From NCBI RefSeq assembly GCF_007830065.1, contig NZ_VLKK01000011.1, positions 1 to 64,000 of the forward strand: a stretch of 64,000 nucleotides of DNA, read 5' to 3'. The notes under the pieces were generated by a model. The model was not told the DNA's origin. It worked only from the letters and a program-made list of their open reading frames with translations, and made no database searches. Numbering within the stretch: position 1 is the first letter of the stretch; each line of letters starts with the position of its first letter. Both the position numbers and the translations under genes were made by a program. Source of the stretch: Sphingobium wenxiniae. GTDB lineage: Bacteria > Pseudomonadota > Alphaproteobacteria > Sphingomonadales > Sphingomonadaceae. Below are positions 47,049 to 55,211 of the stretch, in pieces.

Positions 47049-48419
47049 CTATGTTGGTGCTGGCCGGAGGCCGGTGGCGAGGGCTCTGAATATGTTGGCA
47101 TCAGGGCAGGCTGACGCGAACGCGACACGGATGCGCGAGGCGCTCTCGATGACGCGGGCGGCGACTTTGAGCAGCCGTAGGCGCAGCGTCACGAACTCGG
47201 CCGTGGCTAGCGCGAGGGTTCTGGGGATCGCCTGCTGGACGCGCCACATCAGCCAGTAGGCGGCGGTGTGCAGAATGAGGCGCATCTGGTTGGCGTTGGC
47301 CGAGCGGCACGAGGTTCGGTCGCTGGCGAGCTGGGACTTGTGGCGCTTGATCAGGTTCTCGGCCTGACCACGCGCGCAGTAGAGCGTGTCGTAGATGTGC
47401 TCGGCCGATCCTGTTGCCAACGAGGTGACGACATAGCGGATGTCCATGCCCAGCGTGCTGGCCTCGATCCGGGCGACGACGCGGCGCTGGCGGTTCCAGC
47501 TCTTCGCGCCGTAGCGGGCCTCGGCATAGCTGCGCAGCACCGGCGCCTGGCGTTCGGCCCGCCTCACCGCGCAGGCATCGGCGGCGGCAACGATGGCCGG
47601 TTCGGCGCGCAGCGCGGCGTTGGTCGGCAAGCCGAACACGAAGTCGATCCCGGCCGCCTCGCAGAACGCCATGACCTCGGGACGGCCATAGTGCCCGTCG
47701 CCCCGGATGGTGATGCCGGTGTCGGGCCAGTACCGGCGGATGTGGCGCACCAGGCGCCGGATATGGCCCGCCGCTTCGGTGCCCGACGGCGTCTTGCCGG
47801 TGCGCAGCAGCATCGCCACCGGGCGGCCGGTGGCGGTGTCGTAGACGTGGATTGGCAGGAAGCAGCGCTCACCGTGATGTCCGTTCCAGAACGAGAGTTG
47901 CTGATAGCCGTGAACGACATCGCAGGTATCATCGATGTCCAGCGTCACCGCCGTCGGTGGGGCCGGATAGCTGGCGCAGTAGACACCGATCATCTGTGCC
48001 ATCCTCCGGGCCAGTTCGCGCGTGGTCGGGGCGTTCTCCCACCGGCTCATCGTCGGTTGGCTGGCCAGCCCCGCGCCCGATTCCGGCAGCTTGCCGAGCG
48101 CCAGGCGGAAGCCTGGATCGTCGCGCAGAGCATCGAGATCATCGGCATCCTCGTAGCCACAGGCGATCGCGAACACCCGGGCCCGCAGGATGTCATCGAG
48201 GCGATGGACCACTCGGCCGGGGTCACGCGGATCGGCGATGCAGCCCGCAAGCCGACGGCAAATCCCCATCGCACGCTCGGCCTGCGCCAGCAGCAACACG
48301 CCGCCGTCCGAGGTCAGTCGGCCACCGTCGAACGCGGCTGTGACCTTCTTGCCGATCACAGCTGGGAATCCGAAAGGGCTTGCGATATCGTCGTTCATGG
48401 CGGGTGTGGCCTGTGGCAT
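47049..48419 (-). CDS. IS1380-family transposase
   Basis: A 456-residue transposase (or 449 from the Met at residue 8, MNDDIASPFGFPAVIGKK). DDE residues are visible: DIDDTCDVVHG, GDGHYGRPEV and the C-terminal ARGQAENLIKRHK. The N-terminal FDGGRLTSDGGVLLL and downstream spacing match IS1380. The reading frame is intact. Terminal inverted repeats could not be matched by eye within 46,894-47,048 and 48,420-48,520, so the element's exact ends are open. Confidence 0.9.
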   Translation of the reverse strand: MPQATPAMNDDIASPFGFPAVIGKKVTAAFDGGRLTSDGGVLLLAQAERAMGICRRLAGCIADPRDPGRVVHRLDDILRARVFAIACGYEDADDLDALRDDPGFRLALGKLPESGAGLASQPTMSRWENAPTTRELARRMAQMIGVYCASYPAPPTAVTLDIDDTCDVVHGYQQLSFWNGHHGERCFLPIHVYDTATGRPVAMLLRTGKTPSGTEAAGHIRRLVRHIRRYWPDTGITIRGDGHYGRPEVMAFCEAAGIDFVFGLPTNAALRAEPAIVAAADACAVRRAERQAPVLRSYAEARYGAKSWNRQRRVVARIEASTLGMDIRYVVTSLATGSAEHIYDTLYCARGQAENLIKRHKSQLASDRTSCRSANANQMRLILHTAAYWLMWRVQQAIPRTLALATAEFVTLRLRLLKVAARVIESASRIRVAFASACPDANIFRALATGLRPAPT

Positions 48420-48476
48420 TTTTTGCCCTGCAACAGGGCCGGCGTAGACACCCAGTTTCTAATGCAGATCAGGGAC

Positions 48477-48989
48477 TTACACCACTCCCGCCAACCCGCT
48501 CACCCGCCTCAGTGAATAAAAGCGGCTAGGCATTCGCGCCCGGCCTGCCGGATAATCCTGATGGACGAAAGCTAGATACTTTCGATCTTCCTCCCGCCGT
48601 TTCTTTGCCTCAAAGACAGCTTCGATATGCCCGCTGGTCATAACGTAGTGCCACATGACTTCATTTTGGCTGAGGCCGAAACGCCGTGCGATCTCGGCGT
48701 CCTCATCTCCCGCCCAATGCCTCAGGGTGATTTCGCGCCGAAGTCGCGGCACGCCTGCCAAGGCGTAGTTATACCAATCGAAGTCGGTCTGGGGCCACTC
48801 ACGCCCCCACGAGCGCCAATTGGTGATACGCCAAGTCAGCCAGAGCGGCAAAAGCCTCCGCGCCGAGCGATGTATTAGCCTGCCAAGCACAGGGCTACTC
48901 TCATGTTCAGGTCCACCGCGAAGGCCGTTGCTGCTTTCACAAATGCGCAACGCCAGACGCAAGTCGGCGGACGCCGGAATCCTCCGCAC
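48477..48989 (-). CDS. Hypothetical protein with HTH-like segment beside the IS
   Basis: A frame of up to 170 residues. Its central part (WAGDEDAEIARRFGLSQNEVMWHYVMTSG) looks like a helix-turn-helix of the sigma-70 region 4/AsnC type, and the rest is basic. The first ATG makes a 115-bp overlap with the HEPN-like gene; a GTG at 48,893 overlapping by 19 bp is a more natural start. The C-terminus stops at 48,477 close to the IS, so truncation by the IS is possible. Function is unknown. Confidence 0.45.
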   Translation of the reverse strand: MRRIPASADLRLALRICESSNGLRGGPEHESSPVLGRLIHRSARRLLPLWLTWRITNWRSWGREWPQTDFDWYNYALAGVPRLRREITLRHWAGDEDAEIARRFGLSQNEVMWHYVMTSGHIEAVFEAKKRREEDRKYLAFVHQDYPAGRARMPSRFYSLRRVSGLAGVV

Positions 48990-49282
48990 GCATACCTGCG
49001 GCTGATGACCTCGATCATCTCGGTCTCAATCAGCTCTGGAGGATCAAAACCGCGTTCGACGGCAAACCGAAATCCTTTGGACAGGTCATGTCGCACTAAT
49101 TGACGGGTCTCGTCGTCAGTCATTCCGGTGTGCCGGAGGTAGGCTTTCAACGACAACTCGATGCTGATGGCCAGGAAGTAGAGGCTTTGATCGTGGCCTA
49201 ACGTGGCACTGACCGGCAGACGATAAAATTCTCGCGCATTTTGGCACAGAAAAAGCGCATCAAGTCGGTTCGTGGAAGGCAT
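48875..49282 (-). CDS. HEPN-domain-like protein
   Basis: A 135-residue protein starting MPSTNRLDALFLCQNAREFYRLPVSATLGH. Helices LYFLAISIELSLKAYLR and DETRQLVRHDLSKGFRFAVERG have the spacing and hydrophobic pattern of small HEPN proteins, in which a His in the second part (RHDLSK) is often catalytic or structural. The last 25 residues, rich in Arg and Cys, look out of frame with the rest. The longer upstream frame is low-complexity and rejected. It forms an overlapping pair with the HTH-like gene. Confidence 0.55.
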   Translation of the reverse strand: MPSTNRLDALFLCQNAREFYRLPVSATLGHDQSLYFLAISIELSLKAYLRHTGMTDDETRQLVRHDLSKGFRFAVERGFDPPELIETEMIEVISRRYACGGFRRPPTCVWRCAFVKAATAFAVDLNMRVALCLAG

Positions 49283-49633
49283 TTTGCAAGTATTGGAGCA
49301 TGTCTGGCGCGATATACGAAGTTTATATCGGGAATATATTCGGAATATTTTCTGCGCCCCTTTCCAGCGCTTCCGCACCTTAACCATTTCGCGGTTCAAG
49401 TTCTCCTCGCGGCTGGCTGTCGTGCTCGGCAGTGATTTTTTGCTGAGGTGCTTGGGGCGCTGCCCCCAGCGCCCTTCGGAGCGGCTTCCGCCCAGCTTCC
49501 TCCACGCTCCGCGTTCCGTGCAGCCGGTTCCCCGCGAAGCCGCCCGCTCCGGTTGCACCCCCGGTCTCGCCGACGGGCAGGGTTTCAGCGCGGCGCTCCG
49601 CTGCGCGGAAACCCAAGCCCAAGGAGTTCAGCC
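49283..49633 (+). promoter_or_regulatory. Divergent promoter region and structured leader of the DUF932 gene
   Basis: The left part is AT-rich with the palindrome GAATATATTC at 49332-49341 and the near-direct repeats CGGGAATAT / CGGAATAT, suitable for a regulator of one or both divergent genes. The right part is GC-rich; 49580-49614 forms a 15-bp hairpin (GGGTTTC...GAAACCC outer stem, GCGC inner stem, 3-nt loop) ending 6 nt before the ribosome site AAGGAG. No gene was accepted here. Confidence 0.55.
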
Positions 49634-50476
49634 ATGTATCATCAACTTGCCACCCGGTTCGGCCGGAACGCCCATCAAATCAGCGGTCGGGAGCCGCTCG
49701 ACAACGAGGCACTCTATCGCCACGTCCCGTCCATCTTCGCCCGCGAGGCGCACGACAGCCGTTCGGAACGGTATGTCTATGTCCCGACCATCGACATCGT
49801 GGAGGGATTGCGCCGGGAAGGATGGTTCCCATTCTTCGCCGTCCAGTCGGTTCCGCGCGACGGCTCGCGCCACGGCCACGCGAAACACATGTTGCGCCTT
49901 CGTCGTGACGAGGGAATCGGTAAGCCCGAGGCCGCCGAGGTCATCATCGTGAACAGCCATGACGGGACCAGCGCCTATCAGATGTTCGCCGGGATGCTCC
50001 GGTTCGTCTGCACCAACAGCATGATCGCAGGCGAGCGGTTCGAGGAAGTCCGTGTGCCGCACAAGGGGAATATCGAGCACGACATTATCGAGGGTGTTTA
50101 CACCGTCGCCGAGGACTTTCCCCGGCTGATCGACGCCAGCGAGTCGATGAAGGAGGTTCGGCTTTCCGACGACGAGCGCCGCTTGCTAGCCGAGGTCAGC
50201 TTGGTTGCCCGCTACGGCGACGACGAAAGCCCGCTGCGCCCCGAGCAAATCATCGAGCCGCGCCGCCGCGAAGATAGGGGCGATAGCCTCTGGACCACGT
50301 TCAACGTCATTCAGGAGAATGTCATTCGGGGTGGGTTGCAGGGCCGCAAGCGCAACGCCGAGGGCCGCATCCGTCGCAGTCAGACCCGCGCCATCAACGG
50401 CATCGACCAGAATGTGACGCTTAATCGCGCGCTGTGGACGCTGGCCGAGGGGATGCAGCGACTGAAAGCAGCCTGA
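49634..50476 (+). CDS. DUF932 protein
   Basis: A 280-residue protein starting MYHQLATRFGRNAHQISGREPLDNEALYRHVPSIFA, recognised as DUF932, a phage/plasmid/ICE family. The central DGTSAYQMFAGMLRFVCTNSMIAGE is typical. Some members are plasmid-encoded proteins of unknown role once annotated as LGT-like or ArdK-regulated. The start is fixed by AAGGAG; the frame extends 62 codons upstream through the leader but has shadow composition. Confidence 0.85.
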   Translation: MYHQLATRFGRNAHQISGREPLDNEALYRHVPSIFAREAHDSRSERYVYVPTIDIVEGLRREGWFPFFAVQSVPRDGSRHGHAKHMLRLRRDEGIGKPEAAEVIIVNSHDGTSAYQMFAGMLRFVCTNSMIAGERFEEVRVPHKGNIEHDIIEGVYTVAEDFPRLIDASESMKEVRLSDDERRLLAEVSLVARYGDDESPLRPEQIIEPRRREDRGDSLWTTFNVIQENVIRGGLQGRKRNAEGRIRRSQTRAINGIDQNVTLNRALWTLAEGMQRLKAA

Positions 50477-50634
50477 CCGTCCGAAGCCGTAGGGCCGGTT
50501 TTCCGGCTCTACGGTTCTGCGCATTCACGCGAGCCACCCGCTTGCATCGTCGGCGGCCGCGCGTCCCGATGGTTCGCGCGGCCGCAACGGCGCGCTCGCC
50601 GGGCTGGCGCCCGGCTCGCGAGAAAGGGAGTTGG

Positions 50635-50862
50635 TTAGTCAGTCTCGGCCTGATCGGCTTCAGCAAGAAGATCAACCGGCGTGACGCCAAGTGCGGAAGC
50701 CAAATGAAACAAGGTCACGACTGTAGGATTACGGCGGCCTCGCTCCAAATCACTCACATATTGCTGCGTGAATCCTGATGTTTCGGCAAAGCGCTCCTGG
50801 GTAAAGCCCTTTTCCTTCCTCAGCCGGGCAAAGTTCAATCCCACGAGGCGGCGCATGTCCAT
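50635..50862 (-). CDS. XRE-family helix-turn-helix regulator
   Basis: A 75-residue DNA-binding protein. The HTH (LRKEKGFTQERFAETSGFTQQYVSDLERGRRNPTVVTLFHLASALGV) is a canonical Cro/C1 fold, and the C-terminus is a short acidic tail. A single-domain protein of this size often represses its own promoter or controls a neighbouring module, as in restriction-modification controllers or TA systems. The first ATG is at 50,862; a TTG three codons earlier is possible. No strong ribosome site. Confidence 0.85.
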   Translation of the reverse strand: MDMRRLVGLNFARLRKEKGFTQERFAETSGFTQQYVSDLERGRRNPTVVTLFHLASALGVTPVDLLAEADQAETD

Positions 50863-50877
50863 GCGCGGCAAACTGGA

Positions 50878-50917
50878 CGATACACACTATGCGGTTTATC
50901 TCCTATAAGGTGTATCG
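50878..50917. promoter_or_regulatory. Candidate operator/promoter of the XRE regulator
   Basis: CGATACAC at 50878-50885 and its complement GTGTATCG at 50910-50917 flank an AT-rich segment (GTTTATCTCCTATAAG) immediately upstream of the XRE gene. The spacing of 24 bp between half-sites is wide for one XRE dimer, so two dimers or partial sites are possible. Confidence 0.4.
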
Positions 50918-51031
50918 CCAGTCTCACGCCGCTTATCGCTGCAACAGGTGCAACGAACGATGCGAGACTTGCGCGTAGCTGGCCTCTGTATTTGGGCTAA
51001 GTTGGTTAACGGAAGACATGACGAGGGCGCC

Positions 51032-51304
51032 ATGAGCACCAGCCCATTCGCGGATCGCGCGCCGGACGTATCCCAGCTCACCGCCTACGATGAAGGCCAT
51101 CTCGGCGATTATTTGCGCTTGCTCGACGCCGACGACGAAGGCGCAGACTGGCGCGAGGTCGCCGCCTGTATTCTCGGCATCGACGCTGCCGCCGAACCGC
51201 ACAGGGCGAAGACAATGCACGACAGTCATCTTGCGCGAGCACGATGGATGACCGAGGTTGGCTATGCCCATCTGCTCGGCTGCCAGAGGCCGGCAAGACG
51301 TTAA
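51032..51304 (+). CDS. Small conserved conjugative-island protein (DWREVA type)
   Basis: A 90-residue protein starting MSTSPFADRAPDVSQLTAYDEGHLGDYLRLLDADDEG; the continuing DWREVAACILGIDAAAEP and HLARARWMTEVGYAHLL fit a small family that regularly precedes the RovC-like (DUF2285) gene in this type of island. It is soluble and helical. The start has a weak GAGG ribosome site, and the frame extends a little upstream. A regulatory role is inferred from the neighbours. Confidence 0.7.
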   Translation: MSTSPFADRAPDVSQLTAYDEGHLGDYLRLLDADDEGADWREVAACILGIDAAAEPHRAKTMHDSHLARARWMTEVGYAHLLGCQRPARR

Positions 51305-51451
51305 GATTTAACTCCAATTCGGTCCCATTCGCTCGGCTCCGGCACGGCTTTCGCGGCATGGTTGAGCGCAGTCTCCGCGCTATTCGCGCGATACTCGACA
51401 GGCGACGCTGCACTTCCTGAAATCCGCGCGAAGCGCGGTTGGGAGGATGCA

Positions 51452-52235
51452 ATGCCGACGCCACAGCGCCGGCGCCAGCGACGCGACGGCGGTCTGTCCA
51501 ACGCGATCGGGCGCGCCGACATAGCCGCCGAGTTTCTACGGCGAAATCGCACCTATCGCGCCGAACATGCACAGATGCGGCAGCGCATCGCGGACGGCGC
51601 CGTCGCCAAGAACGCCGCCGAGTCGGCGTTCGCGCGGCGCTGGGGGTTGTCCTTTCGCCACGGCGCCCGATGACCTGACGGAGCCCGTCGTTTGGCGGCC
51701 GGAACTGACCGCCGTCACGGTCATTCTCGACGCTGCGCCGGACGGATTTGCGAGCGCTCAGCCGGTCGATCCGCACTCGCTCGGTGCGCTGCTCGCGGAC
51801 CTGGCGGGGATCGACGGGCGCCACGTCATCGTCGCCGACGCAGGCGGCGAGCATCGGTTATGGCTGCGTGATCCGACCCCAGGCCGACCGCTCGCCGCCA
51901 TCATCCCGCTCGACCGCGACTTCGTCACCCGCATCGCCGCCCTGTTGCGCTTCCATCGCCGGCTGCTCGGCCGCGAGGCCGGACCGTTGCCGCGCGGTTG
52001 GCCACTCACACCCTATCGCTTGGCCCGCCTAAACCTTATCCTCCGCGCCCTTGATTTGCGCGATGGCGGTGCAACCTATCGCCAGATCGCGGTCGAGCTG
52101 GGGCGCGAGGACGCGGCCAAGCTCTCCGCGAGCGACTGGAAAATGTCAGCGTCCCGGTCGTTTGTGGTTCGGCTGGTCCGTGATGGCATCGCCATTATGA
52201 AAGGCGATTACCGCAAGCTGCTCCGCATCCGCTGA
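51452..52235 (+). pseudogene. RovC-like (DUF2285) regulator split by a frameshift
   Basis: The first part, from the ATG at 51,452 (ribosome site GGGAGGA), encodes the N-terminal transcriptional-regulator-like domain (IAAEFLRRNRTYRAEH ... SAFARRWGLSF). It should continue as the DUF2285/RovC DNA-binding domain (WRPELTAVTVILDAAPDGF ... LNLILRALDLRDGGATYRQIAVEL). That half is in another frame, so the first frame stops at 51,673, just after GLSF. One extra base or two missing bases near 51,640-51,670 would explain it. Either a pseudogene, a sequencing error, or programmed shift; the last has no slippery site seen. Confidence 0.75.
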
Positions 52236-52364
52236 AACGCCCACCCTGGCACGCAGTCGCGGGGGGTGGTCACATCCGCGCAGCCGCACATCTTCATACC
52301 CCACCCGGCCGCTTCCATTCTGACAATTACGCCTCCTGCCGCCACCGTCCGCAGGAGCCGTCAC

Positions 52365-52631
52365 TTGTCCGATACGCCCACCAACTTGCCGCCCCGCTTC
52401 CTGCGTACGCCGGAAGCCGCCCGCTTTCTCGGCCTCTCCGGCCGCACGCTGGAGAAGCACCGCTATTTCGGCACCGGCCCCGCCTACCGCCGGATCGGCG
52501 GTCGCGTCGTCTATTCGGTCGATGACCTGCGGGCCTGGGCCGACATCGGCATCAAGCACTCGACCTCCGATCCAGGTCAGGACGACCTCATGCCGCGCGC
52601 GGATTCGGCCATCGCCCGGAGCCGGCGATGA
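52365..52631 (+). CDS. Excisionase-type helix-turn-helix protein
   Basis: An 88-residue protein. The start is a TTG at 52,365, fixed by AGGAG eight bases upstream; the N-terminus reads (M)SDTPTNLPPRFLRTPEAARFLGLSGRTLEKHRYFGTGPAYRRIGG, a MerR/excisionase-like winged helix. It belongs to the regulator block that precedes the transfer genes, not to the integrase. Its stop overlaps the DUF2840 gene by 4 bp. Confidence 0.82.
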   Translation: MSDTPTNLPPRFLRTPEAARFLGLSGRTLEKHRYFGTGPAYRRIGGRVVYSVDDLRAWADIGIKHSTSDPGQDDLMPRADSAIARSRR

Positions 52632-53134
52632 CCGTCCCGCCGTCACCCATGCGTCACCGCCAGCCGTCCGACGACGGGATGACTCGCGTTGAACTGACCT
52701 GGATCGAGAAGCGGATCGAGCACTGGATCAGGTTCGGCCGCGTCGCCGCCGACGAGATCGTCGATCGCCGCCGCCGCATCGTTCGCTTCCGGCCCGGCGC
52801 CATCTTCGCCTTCGTCCGCTGGGCCGCGAACGACTACGGCACGGTCAGTTCGCGCATCGACATCGTGCGCGCGGTTGGCGCGGGCGAGCCGTTCACGACG
52901 CTGCCGTTCGTGCGGCCGGGCGGCGAAATCCTGCTCAAGATCGAGGGCTGGCCCAAGGTCAGCCAAGTGCTCACAGCGATCGACGCGGCGGAGGCGGCCG
53001 GCGTCGATCCATGTGACGCCGCGCCCGACCATTGGCGGCACGTCCATAACCGCATCGCCGCCGGACAAGCCCCACGCCCCTACACGCTGGAGCGTCACCG
53101 CGCCTGGCTCAAGCGCCGGGAGATCGAGGGATGA
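52628..53134 (+). CDS. DUF2840 protein
   Basis: A 168-residue protein. VELTWIEKRIEHWIRFGR and RPGAIFAFVRWAANDYGTVSSRIDI are diagnostic of DUF2840, a family restricted to conjugative islands of alphaproteobacteria. It is a soluble alpha/beta protein with no known activity. The start may instead be Met17 (MTRVELTW), but the ATG overlapping the previous stop by ATGA is favoured. It overlaps traF by 4 bp. Confidence 0.85.
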   Translation: MTVPPSPMRHRQPSDDGMTRVELTWIEKRIEHWIRFGRVAADEIVDRRRRIVRFRPGAIFAFVRWAANDYGTVSSRIDIVRAVGAGEPFTTLPFVRPGGEILLKIEGWPKVSQVLTAIDAAEAAGVDPCDAAPDHWRHVHNRIAAGQAPRPYTLERHRAWLKRREIEG

Positions 53135-53688
53135 CGCACCGCCTCTATCTCCGCGCGACAGCCTTCGCCGCGTCAGCGTTCGTCCTATCGTTCGCTGCGA
53201 TCGCGCTCACCGATCCGCTCCCGCGCGTCATCTGGAACGCCAGCGCGAGCGCACCGCTCGGCCTCTATCGCATACGGCCCGACAGCGATCCGCCCGTTGG
53301 CGCGCTTGTCGCCGTCGCGCCGCCCGAGCGGCTTGGGCGCTGGATGGCCGGGCGCGGCTATCTCGGCCGCGGCGTGCTGCTGTTGAAGCATGTCACCGCC
53401 AAGACGGGGCAGCGCGTTTGCCGGATGGGCGTGACGGTCAGCGTTGATGGACGGGTGGTTGCCATCGCCCTGGTCCGTGATCGGATCGGCCGTCCGCTGC
53501 CCGCGTGGCAAGGTTGCCGCACGCTCGCGGCAGGCGAGCTGCTGCTGCTCAATCCCGATCATCCCGACAGTCTGGACGGGCGCTATTTCGGGCCGCTGCC
53601 GGCCTCGACCGTGCTCGGCCGCGCGATCCCGATCCTCACCCGCGACGCGCCCGAAGCGCCGCTGACGTGGCGTGCCGCCCGGCCCTGA
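53131..53688 (+). CDS. traF: TraF-type S26 signal peptidase
   Basis: A 185-residue membrane protease. It has an N-terminal membrane segment (FAASAFVLSFAAIALT), the catalytic Ser in NASASAPLGLYR and Lys in LLKHVT; the C-terminal SRFFGPLP-like segment is DGRYFGPLPAS. TraF processes and cyclises the TrbC pilin precursor in the IncP-type system, acting in the inner membrane. It stands upstream of the lytic transglycosylase and relaxase as in related elements. Confidence 0.88.
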   Translation: MTHRLYLRATAFAASAFVLSFAAIALTDPLPRVIWNASASAPLGLYRIRPDSDPPVGALVAVAPPERLGRWMAGRGYLGRGVLLLKHVTAKTGQRVCRMGVTVSVDGRVVAIALVRDRIGRPLPAWQGCRTLAAGELLLLNPDHPDSLDGRYFGPLPASTVLGRAIPILTRDAPEAPLTWRAARP

Positions 53689-53724
53689 CTCCGCATCCAC
53701 CCCGCCAAACGAAAGGACATTTCC

Positions 53725-54057
53725 ATGCAGATCGGCAGCTTCTTCCGCACCGCCAACGGCTATGAAGGCATCATCGAGACGGCGACCCTCGACATCCGCA
53801 TCTCGATCGTTCCCGCCGACCCGACCGACGCCGAAAAGGCGCCGGACTGGCGCGTTCACCGCGGCGACGGCGAAGGCCCGGAGATCGGCGCGGGCTGGAA
53901 CGAGACCGGCGAGCGCGCCGGGGATTACGTCTCGCTGCGCATCGACGACCCCGCGTTCGCGCAGCCGATCCGCGCCGCGCTGTTCCAGAACACGGGCGAC
54001 AAATCGGCCTGGTCTCTGCGCTGGAACCGTCAGCCGAAATCACGCGAGCAGGACTGA
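53725..54057 (+). CDS. DUF736 protein (island 2, copy 2)
   Basis: A 110-residue DUF736 protein (MQIGSFFRTANGYEGIIETATLDIRI ... DYVSLRIDDPAFAQPIRAALF). It is more diverged than the copy at 44,548 and lies inside the transfer operon between traF and the lytic transglycosylase. Ribosome site GAAAGGA. The presence of three different DUF736 genes in the window is noted separately. Confidence 0.85.
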   Translation: MQIGSFFRTANGYEGIIETATLDIRISIVPADPTDAEKAPDWRVHRGDGEGPEIGAGWNETGERAGDYVSLRIDDPAFAQPIRAALFQNTGDKSAWSLRWNRQPKSREQD

Positions 54058-54061
54058 CGCG

Positions 54062-54973
54062 GTGCGCTTCCCCATCATCCCGTTGTTCGCGGGAAGGCCG
54101 TCTCATCCCTTCGTCCCGCTCGGCCCAAGGCCGGCCGGCGCGCGCAGCGAAGGTCAAGGGCGGCCGAAGGCCGGCGCTTCGCGCGAACCCTTTACCGCAG
54201 CGAGCACGCTGGCAGGCTGGCGGCGAAGCGGAGTCGGATCGGCCATCTTCATTGCCGCCGTCCTGCTGTCCGGTGGCGCTGCGCCGGGAGCTGCTTGGGC
54301 GCAAGAAGCGCCCGTTGCCGTCCCGGCCGCGGCACATCCCTACGCCGGTCATGTCGCCGACGCCGCGCGCCGGTTCGGGATTCCCGAAGCGTGGATATGG
54401 ACGGTCATGCGCGTCGAAAGCCGGGGCAATTCGCGCGCCGTTTCGCGGGCTGGCGCGATGGGACTGATGCAGATCATGCCCGCGACCTGGGCGGGGCTGC
54501 GCGCCCGTTACGGTCTCGGCCCGGACCCGTTCGACGTGCGCGACAACATCATGGCGGGCGCGGCTTATCTGCGCGAGATGCACGACCGCTACGGCAACGC
54601 GAGCGCGATGCTGGCGGCCTATAATGCGGGACCGGGGCGCTACGACGACTATGTGTCGCGCGGCCGTCCGCTGCCCGCCGAGACGGTCGGCTACCTCGCC
54701 CAGCTTACAGCGGTAGCCGGCGCAACGGAGGCGGTCGAAACAGCGGTGAGTGCGCCGCCGGACCGCTTCGCGTGGCGTCGAGCGGCGCTATTCGTCCGCA
54801 TTACCGGCAGCGGGTCCGCGTCGCCGGCCGCGCAATCGGACGACACATCCGATGCGCCGGGATTGGTCGCGGCGCGCTCTACCGAAGCGCAGGAGAGCGC
54901 GGCTCCTTCGTCACCGGATACGCAGGCGGATACGTTGTTCGTCCCCCGCGCCCGCGCGGGCCGACCGCAATGA
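54062..54973 (+). CDS. Lytic transglycosylase (VirB1/TrbN-like)
   Basis: A 303-residue protein. The start is taken as GTG at 54,062, just after the DUF736 stop, with AGCAGGA upstream; the frame is open much further but in shadow of DUF736. A Pro/Arg-rich N-terminus leads to a signal sequence (IFIAAVLLSGGAAPGAAWAQ) and then the SLT domain with catalytic Glu in MRVESRGNS, AMGLMQIMPATW, and AAYNAGPGRYDDYV. It opens peptidoglycan for the secretion apparatus. The long N-terminal extension makes an internal start possible. Confidence 0.83.
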   Translation: MRFPIIPLFAGRPSHPFVPLGPRPAGARSEGQGRPKAGASREPFTAASTLAGWRRSGVGSAIFIAAVLLSGGAAPGAAWAQEAPVAVPAAAHPYAGHVADAARRFGIPEAWIWTVMRVESRGNSRAVSRAGAMGLMQIMPATWAGLRARYGLGPDPFDVRDNIMAGAAYLREMHDRYGNASAMLAAYNAGPGRYDDYVSRGRPLPAETVGYLAQLTAVAGATEAVETAVSAPPDRFAWRRAALFVRITGSGSASPAAQSDDTSDAPGLVAARSTEAQESAAPSSPDTQADTLFVPRARAGRPQ

Positions 54974-55211
54974 TCGGAGCTCGCTCCCCATCGGCCGCCG
55001 GATTCGAGAAGGGAACCGGGAGGGCAGGAAACAGGGGGGAAGTGCGAGGGCAAGATATAAGCAGCGCCCCGTTCAGCCGAAAAGCCGAGGCTTTTCCGTG
55101 GCTTCACGCGGGGGCGTCGGTCGGCGCGCGTCCCGCACGGAAGGGAAAAGCCAGCAAAAACAACGCCTCGAATGGCACCACAGGCCATTTTCGGCCGAAA
55201 GCGGCCCGCCC

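Noticed and set aside
46894..48520. Exact terminal inverted repeats of the IS1380-family element
   Set aside because: No convincing matching ends could be aligned by eye; ATCAGGG occurrences on both sides are in the wrong relation or too short.
54974..55211. Extending the relaxase to the upstream ATG at 54,750
   Set aside because: That would overlap the lytic transglycosylase by over 200 bp and add residues of low-complexity shadow composition.
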